From the NCBI GenBank assembly GCA_021404565.1, contig JAAWWF010000026.1, positions 481,104-545,103 of the forward strand: DNA of 64,000 nucleotides, in the 5' to 3' direction. A program made the translations under genes and the position numbers. The notes below the pieces were generated by a model. That model ran no database searches. It had not been told where the DNA came from and saw nothing but the letters and a program-made list of their open reading frames with translations. This document shows positions 16,098-23,536 of the stretch, piece after piece. Position 1 is the first letter of the stretch. Each line of letters begins with the position of its first letter. The stretch comes from Roseivirga sp. GTDB lineage: Bacteria; Bacteroidota; Bacteroidia; Cytophagales; Cyclobacteriaceae.

Positions 16098-17099
16098 TCA
16101 GCGTTTTTTAAATTCAGCCTTGAGGCAGTCCATCATCAAATCAAGATGGGTAGAAATGTTGTCATCTCCTGGTATCCAGGGGTTACCGCGATTTCTGTGT
16201 CGTGACCACCTTTGAAAGGTCCGTCCACCTATAATCTGATTTGAAAGTTGACGAATCAATTTTCTATCTACCCTTTGTATGGCAGGGTGGATATAGATCA
16301 TGTCTAACTGTACTTGTGGATATTGTGGGTGAAGCAATATGGCTACATCTGCTTTTGAGCTTGTGTACCCCTCAGGCAAAAGATAGCCTTTAATGATCAG
16401 CCATCTTGTGGCTCCTTCTTTGATAATTTCGGCTGGTAGGCCTAAATTTTTCAAAAACAGTTCATCTTCTTCAGGTAACCTGAAGGATTCGTCTGAAACG
16501 AATCCTTCATCACAATTACGCTGTTGAGCAATAAATCGCTCGATCCCGCATTCGGTGAAATCTACTTCTTGGTCAGCTGCAATGAGCTTCTTACCTCCTT
16601 TGGTTCTCTGTCTCAAAAAATGACTTTCAGGAGTAGCTCCAATAAGAGCAAGTATCTGTCTCCCTGTCATTTTCTCTTCAGATACAGTGAACCTTTTGGT
16701 GTTTATCTTGATGATGTACTGATAAGTAATGACAGGAATTCTGTCTTCCTTATAGAATTGCTCAAGATCAATCACTTTACATGCATTAGGTTGAGCAATG
16801 AATGATTCAATCCCAACTTTTGTAAAATCTACGATATCAAACGGGTTGATAAACTCTTTTCCTTTCTTCGTTTTCTGAACAAGGAAATAGGTCTCAGCAG
16901 TTTGTCCTATCAGAGCTAATATCTCTGAACCTAACATCGCATGCTTTTCTACGATGTGCTTCTCTTTATTTATTCGGATGGCATAAAGGCATCCTGATTT
17001 TGGGAGTTTTCCTTTTCGGAAATAGTCGCCAAGCTCTATTTTTAATTTATTGGATTTCATAACGAAAGTATGTTTTGAATGTACTAGCCTGATAACCAA
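16098..17099 (-). CDS. tandem ubiquitin-like domains fused to E2-like domain
   Basis: A 333-residue protein with three parts. Residues 38-104 and 126-193 are two copies of a ubiquitin-like (multiubiquitin family) domain. The copies share the patterns I-x-IN-K-x-x-x-x-V-x-E-K, ILALIG-x-T/P-x-x-x-FL, VDFT-x-x-GIE-x-FIAQ. Residues 210-330 match the prokaryotic E2 family E pattern: HPQYPQVQLDMIYIHPAI, TFQRWSRH (294-301), then NPWIPGDDNISTHLDLM. The only cysteine of the E2 part is C325 in the last helix, so a classical catalytic cysteine is not evident. Neither Ubl domain ends in GlyGly. The start could be ATG at 17099 or the in-frame ATG at codon 14. It is first in a three-gene operon. Confidence 0.85.
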   Translation of the reverse strand: MVIRLVHSKHTFVMKSNKLKIELGDYFRKGKLPKSGCLYAIRINKEKHIVEKHAMLGSEILALIGQTAETYFLVQKTKKGKEFINPFDIVDFTKVGIESFIAQPNACKVIDLEQFYKEDRIPVITYQYIIKINTKRFTVSEEKMTGRQILALIGATPESHFLRQRTKGGKKLIAADQEVDFTECGIERFIAQQRNCDEGFVSDESFRLPEEDELFLKNLGLPAEIIKEGATRWLIIKGYLLPEGYTSSKADVAILLHPQYPQVQLDMIYIHPAIQRVDRKLIRQLSNQIIGGRTFQRWSRHRNRGNPWIPGDDNISTHLDLMMDCLKAEFKKR

Positions 17100-17326
17100 A
17101 AGGACAGTACATTCACGGTGACCATCAACGGTTTGGTCGTTCTTAAAACATGGTTATCAATTACTACATGACAGATAGAATCATTCTATTTGTCCACCAC
17201 TAGTGGAATTATCCGCAAAAGCAGACATTAAGTGGAATGGGCTTACAAAACTAAGGGGATGCGCTAACTTTAAGTGTGTAAAACCTCTCGAGACCTAGGG
17301 TTTCAAGAGCAGACGAATTGTCTCCG

Positions 17327-17356
17327 TTTGATTTTTAGTGCGTTTTTATATCTTTG
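17327..17356 (+). promoter_or_regulatory. consensus Bacteroidota promoter of a small RNA
   Basis: TTTG at 17327-17330 and TATCTTTG at 17349-17356 match the -33 and -7 (TAnnTTTG) elements of Bacteroidota vegetative promoters, with 18 bases between them. No open frame follows; a structured segment ending in a strong terminator does. Confidence 0.65.
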
Positions 17357-17358
17357 TG

Positions 17359-17447
17359 GTGTCTAATCGCAAAGGTTTTTCAGGTTCCCCGAACCTAAAA
17401 TCCTAGCACAAAAATCAATCGGTATTCAAATATACCGATTTTTTTTT
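17359..17447 (+). ncRNA. putative structured small RNA of about 90 nt
   Basis: Directly behind a consensus promoter lies a segment without coding potential. It has an outer stem GTG-t-CTA (17359-17365) against TAGCAC (17404-17409) and an inner hairpin AGGTTC-CCC-GAACCT (17382-17396). It ends with a terminator hairpin AATCGGTAT (17417-17425) / ATACCGATT (17432-17440) followed by a 9-T run (17439-17447). Promoter, compact fold and terminator together make a self-contained transcription unit. I could not match it to 6S, SRP, tmRNA, RNase P or a known riboswitch. It sits between the divergent Ubl operon and the HTH-ImmA gene. The remaining spacer (17100-17326 and 17448-17574) shows nothing else clear. 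Confidence 0.55.
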
Positions 17448-17574
17448 CAACATACCAAGCATGAATTACAAAGAGTAAAAACAACAATATGAGGCGTATT
17501 GTAAAATTTGGTTTTTCATTCACTTATTTGTACCTTAAAGGAAATGCAGGGCTAGGTAGTTAGAATAAGTTCAC

Positions 17575-17582
17575 TACATTTG
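17575..17582 (+). promoter_or_regulatory. -7 box of the HTH-ImmA gene
   Basis: TACATTTG matches TAnnTTTG exactly, 36 bases before the ATG at 17618. A poor TTAG lies at the -33 position, so the promoter may be weak or regulated. Confidence 0.4.
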
Positions 17583-17617
17583 CGTTCATTTTTATTGTCA
17601 CACTATAACAGGCTTAT

Positions 17618-18766
17618 ATGAAGGGGGTTAAGAGTATAAGTGAGTTCAATAGTCCAGGTCAAGCAATCAAGGAATTGTTAGATCAAAGAGGTTGGACACA
17701 GGAGGAACTAGCGGAAATCGTTTCTAGGTCGCTCAAGCATCTAAATGAAATTATTCAAAACAAAAGACCAGTAACCCAGGAGTTTGCTGATCTTTTTGCG
17801 AGTACATTTTTGGATAGAGAGGGTGGGTATGTTTCAACTTCTGATGCATGGCTAGAGTTGAGCCGTAAACATCATGGAACAAGCAGTCAGGCTAATCCAA
17901 AAGATGATCCAATAAGAAGGAAGGCACAAATTTACAGATATATACCAGTCAAAGAGTTAATAAAGAAAAATTGGCTAAAGGCGACTGATGATTTATCGAA
18001 CCTTGAAAATCAACTAAAGAAATTTCTAGGACAACCAACGGATAAACCTCTAGACTTGTCCTTTTTAGATAGGAATGTAAGATCTATGAATTTCAGAAAG
18101 TCTGATGCTCATGGACCAGCAAGTGAATATAGTGCTCAAATTTGGAAGCATAGAGTTGTAAACCATATTAGTAAGCAAAAGAAGGTTGAGTATAATGAGG
18201 TTGCCTTTAGGGCTTTGCTTGAGAACGCTCACTATTATACTGTGAGACCGAATGGTGTTAAGCTTTTTCTGAAAGAGATGGAAGACACTGGTGTTAGTTT
18301 TGCCTTTCTACCACACCTCAGCAAAACATATTTGGACGGAGCAGCCTTTGCGGATGGGGATAGGCCTATAATAGCCCTGTCAGGAAGATTTGATCGAATT
18401 GATAACTTCTGGTTTACACTGCTTCATGAAAGCCACCATGTTTTGGTTGATGTTTTTTCTGAAAGCAATGATGAAAATGAGGAGTTTTTTGACGATTCTA
18501 ATGTTGACCCATTGACAGAAAAGAAAGAAAAAGCTGCAAACGAGTTTGCCGCAAGACTCCTCTTAGAAAAGGAAATCATAGAATATTTTGGTCGTGATGT
18601 ACACTACATGCCTGAAGGGAAAATTAGGCTCTTTGCCGAATATAAGAGCGTTCATGCATCAATAGTTGTTGGGGTACTAGCACATAAAAAAATGATCCCA
18701 TGGACAAGGATGCACAGGTATAAAGAGCCTGTTCGAAACAAAATTCCTAAGAAGTATCTAGCTTAA
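17618..18766 (+). CDS. HTH (XRE/HigA-like) and ImmA/IrrE metallopeptidase
   Basis: A 382-residue protein. Residues 14-66 are an XRE-type helix-turn-helix of the HigA kind (PGQAIKELLDQRGWTQEELA, then EIIQNKRPVT). Residues 230-330 are an ImmA/IrrE zinc peptidase with HESHH (270-274) and a probable third ligand at E309 in ANEFAARLLL. Related proteins cleave or sequester repressors, as ImmA does in ICEBs1 and IrrE in Deinococcus, or act as antitoxin-like regulators. No HigB-type toxin frame is present on either side. The gene is visibly AT-rich: the 60 bases from 17941 hold 19 G+C, against 33 in the 60 bases from 19261. This suggests it belongs to the same acquired block as the Ubl operon; its role there is unknown. 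Confidence 0.85.
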   Translation: MKGVKSISEFNSPGQAIKELLDQRGWTQEELAEIVSRSLKHLNEIIQNKRPVTQEFADLFASTFLDREGGYVSTSDAWLELSRKHHGTSSQANPKDDPIRRKAQIYRYIPVKELIKKNWLKATDDLSNLENQLKKFLGQPTDKPLDLSFLDRNVRSMNFRKSDAHGPASEYSAQIWKHRVVNHISKQKKVEYNEVAFRALLENAHYYTVRPNGVKLFLKEMEDTGVSFAFLPHLSKTYLDGAAFADGDRPIIALSGRFDRIDNFWFTLLHESHHVLVDVFSESNDENEEFFDDSNVDPLTEKKEKAANEFAARLLLEKEIIEYFGRDVHYMPEGKIRLFAEYKSVHASIVVGVLAHKKMIPWTRMHRYKEPVRNKIPKKYLA

Positions 18767-18767
18767 T

Positions 18768-18839
18768 TACAACTCATCCTCTCTATCCTACGATTCGGTA
18801 AGTCTTTTTATTAAAGGGTAGCTGCATGCTGCACTTTTG
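18768..18839 (+). promoter_or_regulatory. LytTR-type double site and promoter, copy A
   Basis: TACAACTCATCC (18768-18779) and TACGATTCGGTA (18789-18800) are direct repeats 21 bases apart, followed by CACTTTTG at 18832-18839 in the -7 position, 43 bases from the start of the second repeat. Two further copies with identical spacing precede the genes at 22192 and 24277. Shared bases continue between the repeats and the -7 box (GTCTTTTT). The -7 boxes begin with CA instead of TA, consistent with activator dependence. Confidence 0.7.
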
Positions 18840-18882
18840 AATCATCAACAAGGTGAAAACCTCGGAATTCAAATTCAACAAC

Positions 18883-21051
18883 ATGCAACGTCAACTACTC
18901 ACACTTTTCATCAGTCTGCTCCTACCGGTCACTATGCTGGGGCAGACGATTGTCTCTGGTACAGTCAAGGATACCAAAGGGGAAACCATACCCGGAGCCA
19001 ATATCTATCTGAAGGATACTTTTGATGGTACCAATTCCAAAGCAGATGGTACATTCTCCTTCGAAACCGAAGAATCAGGAGATTTCATCATGATCGTCAG
19101 CTTTATCGGCTACAAAACCCTGGAAAAACAGGTATCTCTTAAGGGAGGAGATTTGAAGGTGGATTTGGTCATCACCGAAGAGATTAACAAGCTGGACGGG
19201 GTGACCATCAGTGCCGGGGCTTTTGAGGCCAGTGATGTGAAGAAGGTCACGGTACTCAAACCGCTGGATATTGTTACTACGGCCAGTGCTGCCGGAGATA
19301 TTATGGGCGCGATCAACACCCTGCCTGGCACTGCTACGGTGGGTGAGTCAGGTCGCCTGTTTGTAAGAGGTGGTGAGGGCTACGAAACCAAAGTATATAT
19401 CGATGGACTGGAGGTGCGCAATGCCTTCGGTACCACTGCTCCCAATGTGCCCACCCGTGGTCGTTTTAGTCCATTTCTTTTCAAGGGTACCGTTTTCAGC
19501 ACAGGAGGTTACTCTGCCGAGTATGGCCAGGCGCTTTCCTCGGCCCTGGTGCTGAATTCCAATGATATTGCCCTCCAGAGCCAAGCTGATTTATCTGTAA
19601 TGTCAGTTGGTGGTGATGCAGCCTATACCAAAAAATGGGAGAACTCCTCTGTCTCCGGTAAAGTACAATACACAGACCTAAGGCCTTATCAGGACCTGGT
19701 TACGCAGTTTTTTGATTGGGAACAGGCCCCTGTGGGCAAAGTGGGTGAGGTGGTTTTTCGACAGAAGGTCAAGACAAACGGCTTGCTGAAGGTTTACGCC
19801 AATATGGATCTTTCCAATTTCGTTATCCGCCAACCCAACATAGACAGGGACGGATTGAAGGACACGGTCTCCGTGGATAACAATTACTTCTATCTCAATG
19901 CCAGCTATAAAGACATTCTGAACAAAAAATGGTCGATACGTGGAGGTGTCTCCTCTACCACGAGCAGGGATATGTTTCGTTTCAACCGTGATGATATTGA
20001 TGAAAAAGAGAAAGGGCTGCATGCCAAGGTTGCTTTTAACTGGGATGCTAATGAGAAGGTCACTGTGAATATGGGTCAGGAGTTTTATCACAAGAATTTC
20101 AAACGAGAGCTCGATTTGTCCAGTGGTGATTTGCTCAACTTCGACTTCACTGAAAACATGACGAGCACTTTTGCAGAGGCCGATTATTTTGCTTCAAATG
20201 CCTTTGTACTTAGGGCAGGCTTAAGATTGGAGCATTCAAGCCTTTTGAACCGAAGCTGGGTAAGCCCCCGACTGGCTATGTCTTATAAAGTGGATGAAAA
20301 GGGACAATTCTCCATGGCTTATGGCCGATACCTGCAATCAGCCCAAAACAACTATGCCCTGGTGAACAGAGCCTTGCAGCCCGAACAGGCCACACATTAT
20401 ATCCTCAACTATCAGTATATCCACGATCAGCGGGTATTCAGGGTAGAGAGCTACCTGAAGGAGTATGATGACCTGGTAAAGTTTACCAGCCCCAATGATT
20501 TCAATCCGGTGAATTATTCAAATGCCGGTGCCGGTGAGGCAAAGGGAGTGGATGTCTTCTGGAGGGATAGCAAAACCTTTAAGGGCACCGACTATTGGAT
20601 CTCTTATTCTTTCGTAGACTCAGAGCGTGATTATCAGGATTTTAACGGAACGGCTACACCGGGTTTTGTCTCAAAGCATAACTTCTCCTATGTAGTAAAG
20701 CACTTCATTGAGCCAATTAGGGTGCAGGTGGGAGCTACCTATAACTTTGCCTCTCCTCGCCTGTTTCACAACCCCAACAGGGCCGGTTTTCAGAACGATC
20801 AAACTCCTGAATTCCATGATTTGAGCTTAAATGCTGCCATACTGATCAAGCAGAACATCATTCTGTACCTGTCATCTTCCAATATTTTTGGTCGCGATAA
20901 TGTCTTTGGATATGACTTCGCCAGCCAGGCAGATAACGATGGGTACTATGCCAGCAGACCGATCAGACAGGGGGCGAAGCGGTTTATTTTTGCGGGTCTC
21001 TTTATCACCCTCACTAAAGATGGTCAGGAGAACCAGCTGGATAATTTGTAA
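18883..21051 (+). CDS. TonB-dependent receptor with carboxypeptidase-like front domain
   Basis: Outer-membrane receptor of 722 residues. The ATG at 18883 is chosen because it opens a signal peptide (MQRQLLTLFISLLLPVTMLGQ). It also leaves a 44-base leader like those of the two genes with the same promoter; a GTG 30 bases upstream adds an unlikely extension. After the signal peptide comes a carboxypeptidase-D regulatory-like fold (about 22-105: VSGTVKDTKGETIPGANIYL). Next is a plug (about 125-235, with GRLFVRGGEGYETKVYIDG) and a 22-strand-type barrel to the end. No SusD partner is present, so it is not a classical glycan pair. The substrate is unknown. The shared LytTR-like promoter suggests co-regulation with the proteins at 22192 and 24277. 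Confidence 0.88.
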   Translation: MQRQLLTLFISLLLPVTMLGQTIVSGTVKDTKGETIPGANIYLKDTFDGTNSKADGTFSFETEESGDFIMIVSFIGYKTLEKQVSLKGGDLKVDLVITEEINKLDGVTISAGAFEASDVKKVTVLKPLDIVTTASAAGDIMGAINTLPGTATVGESGRLFVRGGEGYETKVYIDGLEVRNAFGTTAPNVPTRGRFSPFLFKGTVFSTGGYSAEYGQALSSALVLNSNDIALQSQADLSVMSVGGDAAYTKKWENSSVSGKVQYTDLRPYQDLVTQFFDWEQAPVGKVGEVVFRQKVKTNGLLKVYANMDLSNFVIRQPNIDRDGLKDTVSVDNNYFYLNASYKDILNKKWSIRGGVSSTTSRDMFRFNRDDIDEKEKGLHAKVAFNWDANEKVTVNMGQEFYHKNFKRELDLSSGDLLNFDFTENMTSTFAEADYFASNAFVLRAGLRLEHSSLLNRSWVSPRLAMSYKVDEKGQFSMAYGRYLQSAQNNYALVNRALQPEQATHYILNYQYIHDQRVFRVESYLKEYDDLVKFTSPNDFNPVNYSNAGAGEAKGVDVFWRDSKTFKGTDYWISYSFVDSERDYQDFNGTATPGFVSKHNFSYVVKHFIEPIRVQVGATYNFASPRLFHNPNRAGFQNDQTPEFHDLSLNAAILIKQNIILYLSSSNIFGRDNVFGYDFASQADNDGYYASRPIRQGAKRFIFAGLFITLTKDGQENQLDNL

Positions 21052-21453
21052 TGCTGATATATTAAGTTGAACCTGTGCTATATGGATAATGTGATTTAAA
21101 GCCCTATGGATGTTCCTGGGGCTTGTCACTTTTCTTTGTGCAGGCAAAGAAAAGTAACCAAAAGAAATGCCACCACGGTCAAAGTCATACTGCCAGGCTA
21201 AACGCGCTTGTCCTCCCCTGCAGTAAAGGCTTGTAACATTTGATTTGAATTAAGGGATGGTAGTTGGCCATTTTAAAAGCTTGCTTGCGCGCTATCCTTA
21301 GTGTGACCACGCTGACCGTGAACACCGACCCTCCTTCATGTATGATGGCTGTGCATAAGAGGTTGAGGCGCATGCTGATACTTTTATAGAAAGAGTTTGT
21401 TATCCATAACAAGTTTTTAATCAAGGCGTTATCTTTGAAACGCTCAGATCGCC
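21052..21453 (+). repeat. intergenic REP-like palindrome in a gene-free spacer
   Basis: The spacer holds no credible gene. Its main feature is a perfect 10-base inverted repeat, CTTTTCTTTG (21129-21138) and CAAAGAAAAG (21145-21154), extended by GTcAC / GTAAC on the outside. It is followed by ACCAAAAGAAATGCC and a GCTAAACGCGC segment near 21197. This combination resembles a dispersed non-coding repeat I have seen described in Bacteroidota genomes. A -7 box TATCTTTG lies at 21432-21439, before the lipoprotein gene. Confidence 0.45.
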
Positions 21454-22068
21454 ATGAAAATCCTCAAATCTACCCTTTCTGTTCTTCTGCTATTGGTTTT
21501 TATCGGATGCGACAAAGCTCCGACAGAAGATGTGGTGGTACCTGTAGAAGGCCGGGAAGCGGAGGCCGTGCTGTATATTTCCAATAGTCCCTGGTTTCCT
21601 GCTACCATAGGTATCCTCAGAGGGACGAATGATGATGACATAGAATGGATGTTTCTCGAGATCAGTTCCAGTACTAACCTGGGTTATAGCCGGGAAGTGC
21701 GGTTTAACATTATCGATGATCGGATTAACTGGCCTCCGGGAGATACACTGGATCTGAGTACTAACGAATTTCCTACCAGAGTATCTTTAAGCCTGAAGCA
21801 ATACAGAGATGAGCGTAATCGCAATTTTCATCTTTGGCAAGGCGGCAGACCTGATATGGGAGGTGTCAAGATTTATAAGATTGAAGAGGAGGAGGGTATT
21901 ACCTATGCTTCGGGAGAATTTGATATGATCGTTGGTAATGATGACCTGAATCCCCGTGCTCATATTATCACAGCACTTTTTAATAATGTACGCGTGTTTA
22001 CCGATCAGGAAGAAATGGACGCTTACTTTGCTGAGGTAAATGCCTGGCTCCGGTATACCGGAGGCTAA
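21454..22068 (+). CDS. putative lipoprotein, paralogue 1 of 3
   Basis: A 204-residue secreted lipoprotein of no family I recognise. The signal peptide ends in the lipobox FIGC, with C19 as the lipidated residue. The mature part begins with an acidic linker and VEGREAEAVLYISNSPWFPATI. It later shows INWPPGDTLDL, FPTRVSLSLKQYRDERN, GITYASGEF and a final ALFNNVRVFTDQEEMDAYF. The last segments recur in the proteins at 22819-23430 and 23537-24124. Composition suggests a beta-rich periplasmic or surface protein. It sits behind the TonB receptor after a 400-base spacer and has its own promoter box. Confidence 0.75.
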   Translation: MKILKSTLSVLLLLVFIGCDKAPTEDVVVPVEGREAEAVLYISNSPWFPATIGILRGTNDDDIEWMFLEISSSTNLGYSREVRFNIIDDRINWPPGDTLDLSTNEFPTRVSLSLKQYRDERNRNFHLWQGGRPDMGGVKIYKIEEEEGITYASGEFDMIVGNDDLNPRAHIITALFNNVRVFTDQEEMDAYFAEVNAWLRYTGG

Positions 22069-22086
22069 GTCACCCGGCCCTTTCTT

Positions 22087-22158
22087 TACGACTCATCCGG
22101 CTAATCCTACGATTCGGCAGGTCTTTTTTCTTATCATTTCTGGCTTGCAGCATATTTG
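22087..22158 (+). promoter_or_regulatory. LytTR-type double site and promoter, copy B
   Basis: TACGACTCATCC (22087-22098) and TACGATTCGGCA (22108-22119), period 21, then CATATTTG (22151-22158) exactly 43 bases from the start of the second repeat. The arrangement is identical to copies at 18768 and 24166. Confidence 0.7.
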
Positions 22159-22191
22159 ATTTATCAAACGAAATCAAAAACTCTGTAAATC

Positions 22192-22644
22192 ATGAAAACT
22201 TTAATCGCAACCGTTTTTTCTCTTATGCTTTTGATACCGGGTATCAATACCGTGAAAGTAGAAGATACCATTACCATCACTGTTACTGTGGAAGGTATTC
22301 GCAACAGCAGTGGTAGTATCGCCATCGCCCTGCATAATGAAGAATCAGACTCTGATTTTCCTGAGGCGGAGGCTTTCAGAGAAGAATCCGTTTCGCTCAA
22401 CTCATCTGGAGATGTGGAAATCGTATTTGAAGATATACCTGCCGGAGATTATGCCGTGGCCCTGATGCACGATGAAAACGACAATGGTGATCTGGACTTC
22501 AACGAATTTGGTATGCCCATCGAGGGCTTTGGTTTTTCTAATGAGGCCATGGGCGATCAGGGGCCTCCGGATTTTGATCAGGCAGCCTTCAGTGCAGAAA
22601 AAGACACCGATATAACTGTATCATTGATCTACATGGGCAGTTAA
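22192..22644 (+). CDS. DUF2141 domain secreted protein
   Basis: A 150-residue exported protein: signal peptide (1-20), then a beta-sandwich domain of the DUF2141 family. The typical pattern is present: VEGIRNSSGSIAIALHNEE, FEDIPAGDYAVALMHDENDN and GDLDFNEFGMPIEGFGFSN. DUF2141 proteins are periplasmic and often encoded next to TonB receptors; no activity is established for them. The gene has its own LytTR-type promoter and is followed by a strong terminator, so it is a single-gene unit inserted between two of the paralogous lipoprotein genes. Confidence 0.88.
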   Translation: MKTLIATVFSLMLLIPGINTVKVEDTITITVTVEGIRNSSGSIAIALHNEESDSDFPEAEAFREESVSLNSSGDVEIVFEDIPAGDYAVALMHDENDNGDLDFNEFGMPIEGFGFSNEAMGDQGPPDFDQAAFSAEKDTDITVSLIYMGS

Positions 22645-22686
22645 TATGATAACGTGGTAATAAAGGGTCCATTTGAATAGAATGGA

Positions 22687-22730
22687 AATCCCGGCCAGAC
22701 TCTCTCTAAGATGGATTGTTGGCCGGGATT
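22687..22730 (+). terminator. terminator after the DUF2141 gene
   Basis: An 11-base perfect stem, AATCCCGGCCA (22687-22697) with TGGCCGGGATT (22720-22730), followed by a T-rich stretch. Confidence 0.65.
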
Positions 22731-22818
22731 ATTTCTTTGTGGGTAGCTAAGACTCTCAAAGAAGATAATAGCGGAAGCAGTTTGACGTTTAACTCTTATA
22801 TTTAGTACTAATACTACT

Positions 22819-23430
22819 ATGAACCTTCGATTTACTCTCCTCTCTCTGGTCCTTTTATGGGTGGTTACCGCCTGTGAACTGGGTGTTGATCAGCCGGAGG
22901 TAGAGCCATTGGAAGGACGCGAACCCGAAGTAGTTACCTGGGTCTCAGGTCATCAATGGTTCCCGACCACCATCGCCATTTTGGTGCAGCAGGATGAAAC
23001 ACCCGGCTCCATTTATCTGGAGGCTAATTCCAGCAGTAACAAAGGCTATATGAGAAGCCTTCGCCTGGACATCGCAGGAGGAGAGTTTGACTGGCCACCA
23101 GGAGATACTCTTAATCTCCTCAATACCCAACTACCCACCCGGGTTTCTGTGGAATACGAACAATTCAGAGACAGACAAAATCAATATTCAAGTAAGTGGC
23201 AGGGAGACGAAAATCAACTGGGTGGCATCAGGGTTACTTCATGGGAATTGGAGGATGGACTGGTTTATGCAGCAGGCAATTTTTTCATGAGTCCATACCT
23301 CTTTATTGACAGGCCCGATATACAGGAAATAGAAGGGCTTTTTAACAATGTTCGCGTTTTTACCCATGCCGATAGTATGCAGGCTTACTTCGATCAGGTC
23401 AATGCTTTTGAAGCAGCAAAGGGAAATTGA
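22819..23430 (+). CDS. putative lipoprotein, paralogue 2 of 3
   Basis: A 203-residue lipoprotein with lipobox VTAC (C19). It is clearly homologous to 21454-22068: LEGREPEVVTWVSGHQWFPTTI, FDWPPGDTLNL, PTRVSVEYEQFRDRQN, GLVYAAGNF and GLFNNVRVFTHADSMQAYF match in order. The family is not recognised. The strict conservation of the WPPGDTL and NNVRVF segments points to a folded domain with a shared role, probably at the cell surface. Confidence 0.75.
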   Translation: MNLRFTLLSLVLLWVVTACELGVDQPEVEPLEGREPEVVTWVSGHQWFPTTIAILVQQDETPGSIYLEANSSSNKGYMRSLRLDIAGGEFDWPPGDTLNLLNTQLPTRVSVEYEQFRDRQNQYSSKWQGDENQLGGIRVTSWELEDGLVYAAGNFFMSPYLFIDRPDIQEIEGLFNNVRVFTHADSMQAYFDQVNAFEAAKGN

Positions 23431-23536
23431 CCATGTTCTATCACTGTACTTCTGATAATGAGTTTACGACAGAAAAAAGCAGCAGGAAATGGGTTAACTT
23501 TGTTCGTATTCTGATTTACCAAAAGCTGATACAACT

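Noticed and set aside
17618..18766. HigBA toxin-antitoxin pair
   Set aside because: No HigB-like frame exists on either side, and the protein has a full ImmA/IrrE peptidase domain.
18853..18882. GTG start giving the TonB receptor ten extra residues
   Set aside because: It precedes the signal peptide with a polar stretch and would shorten the leader to 14 bases, unlike the 34-40 bases of the two genes with the same promoter.
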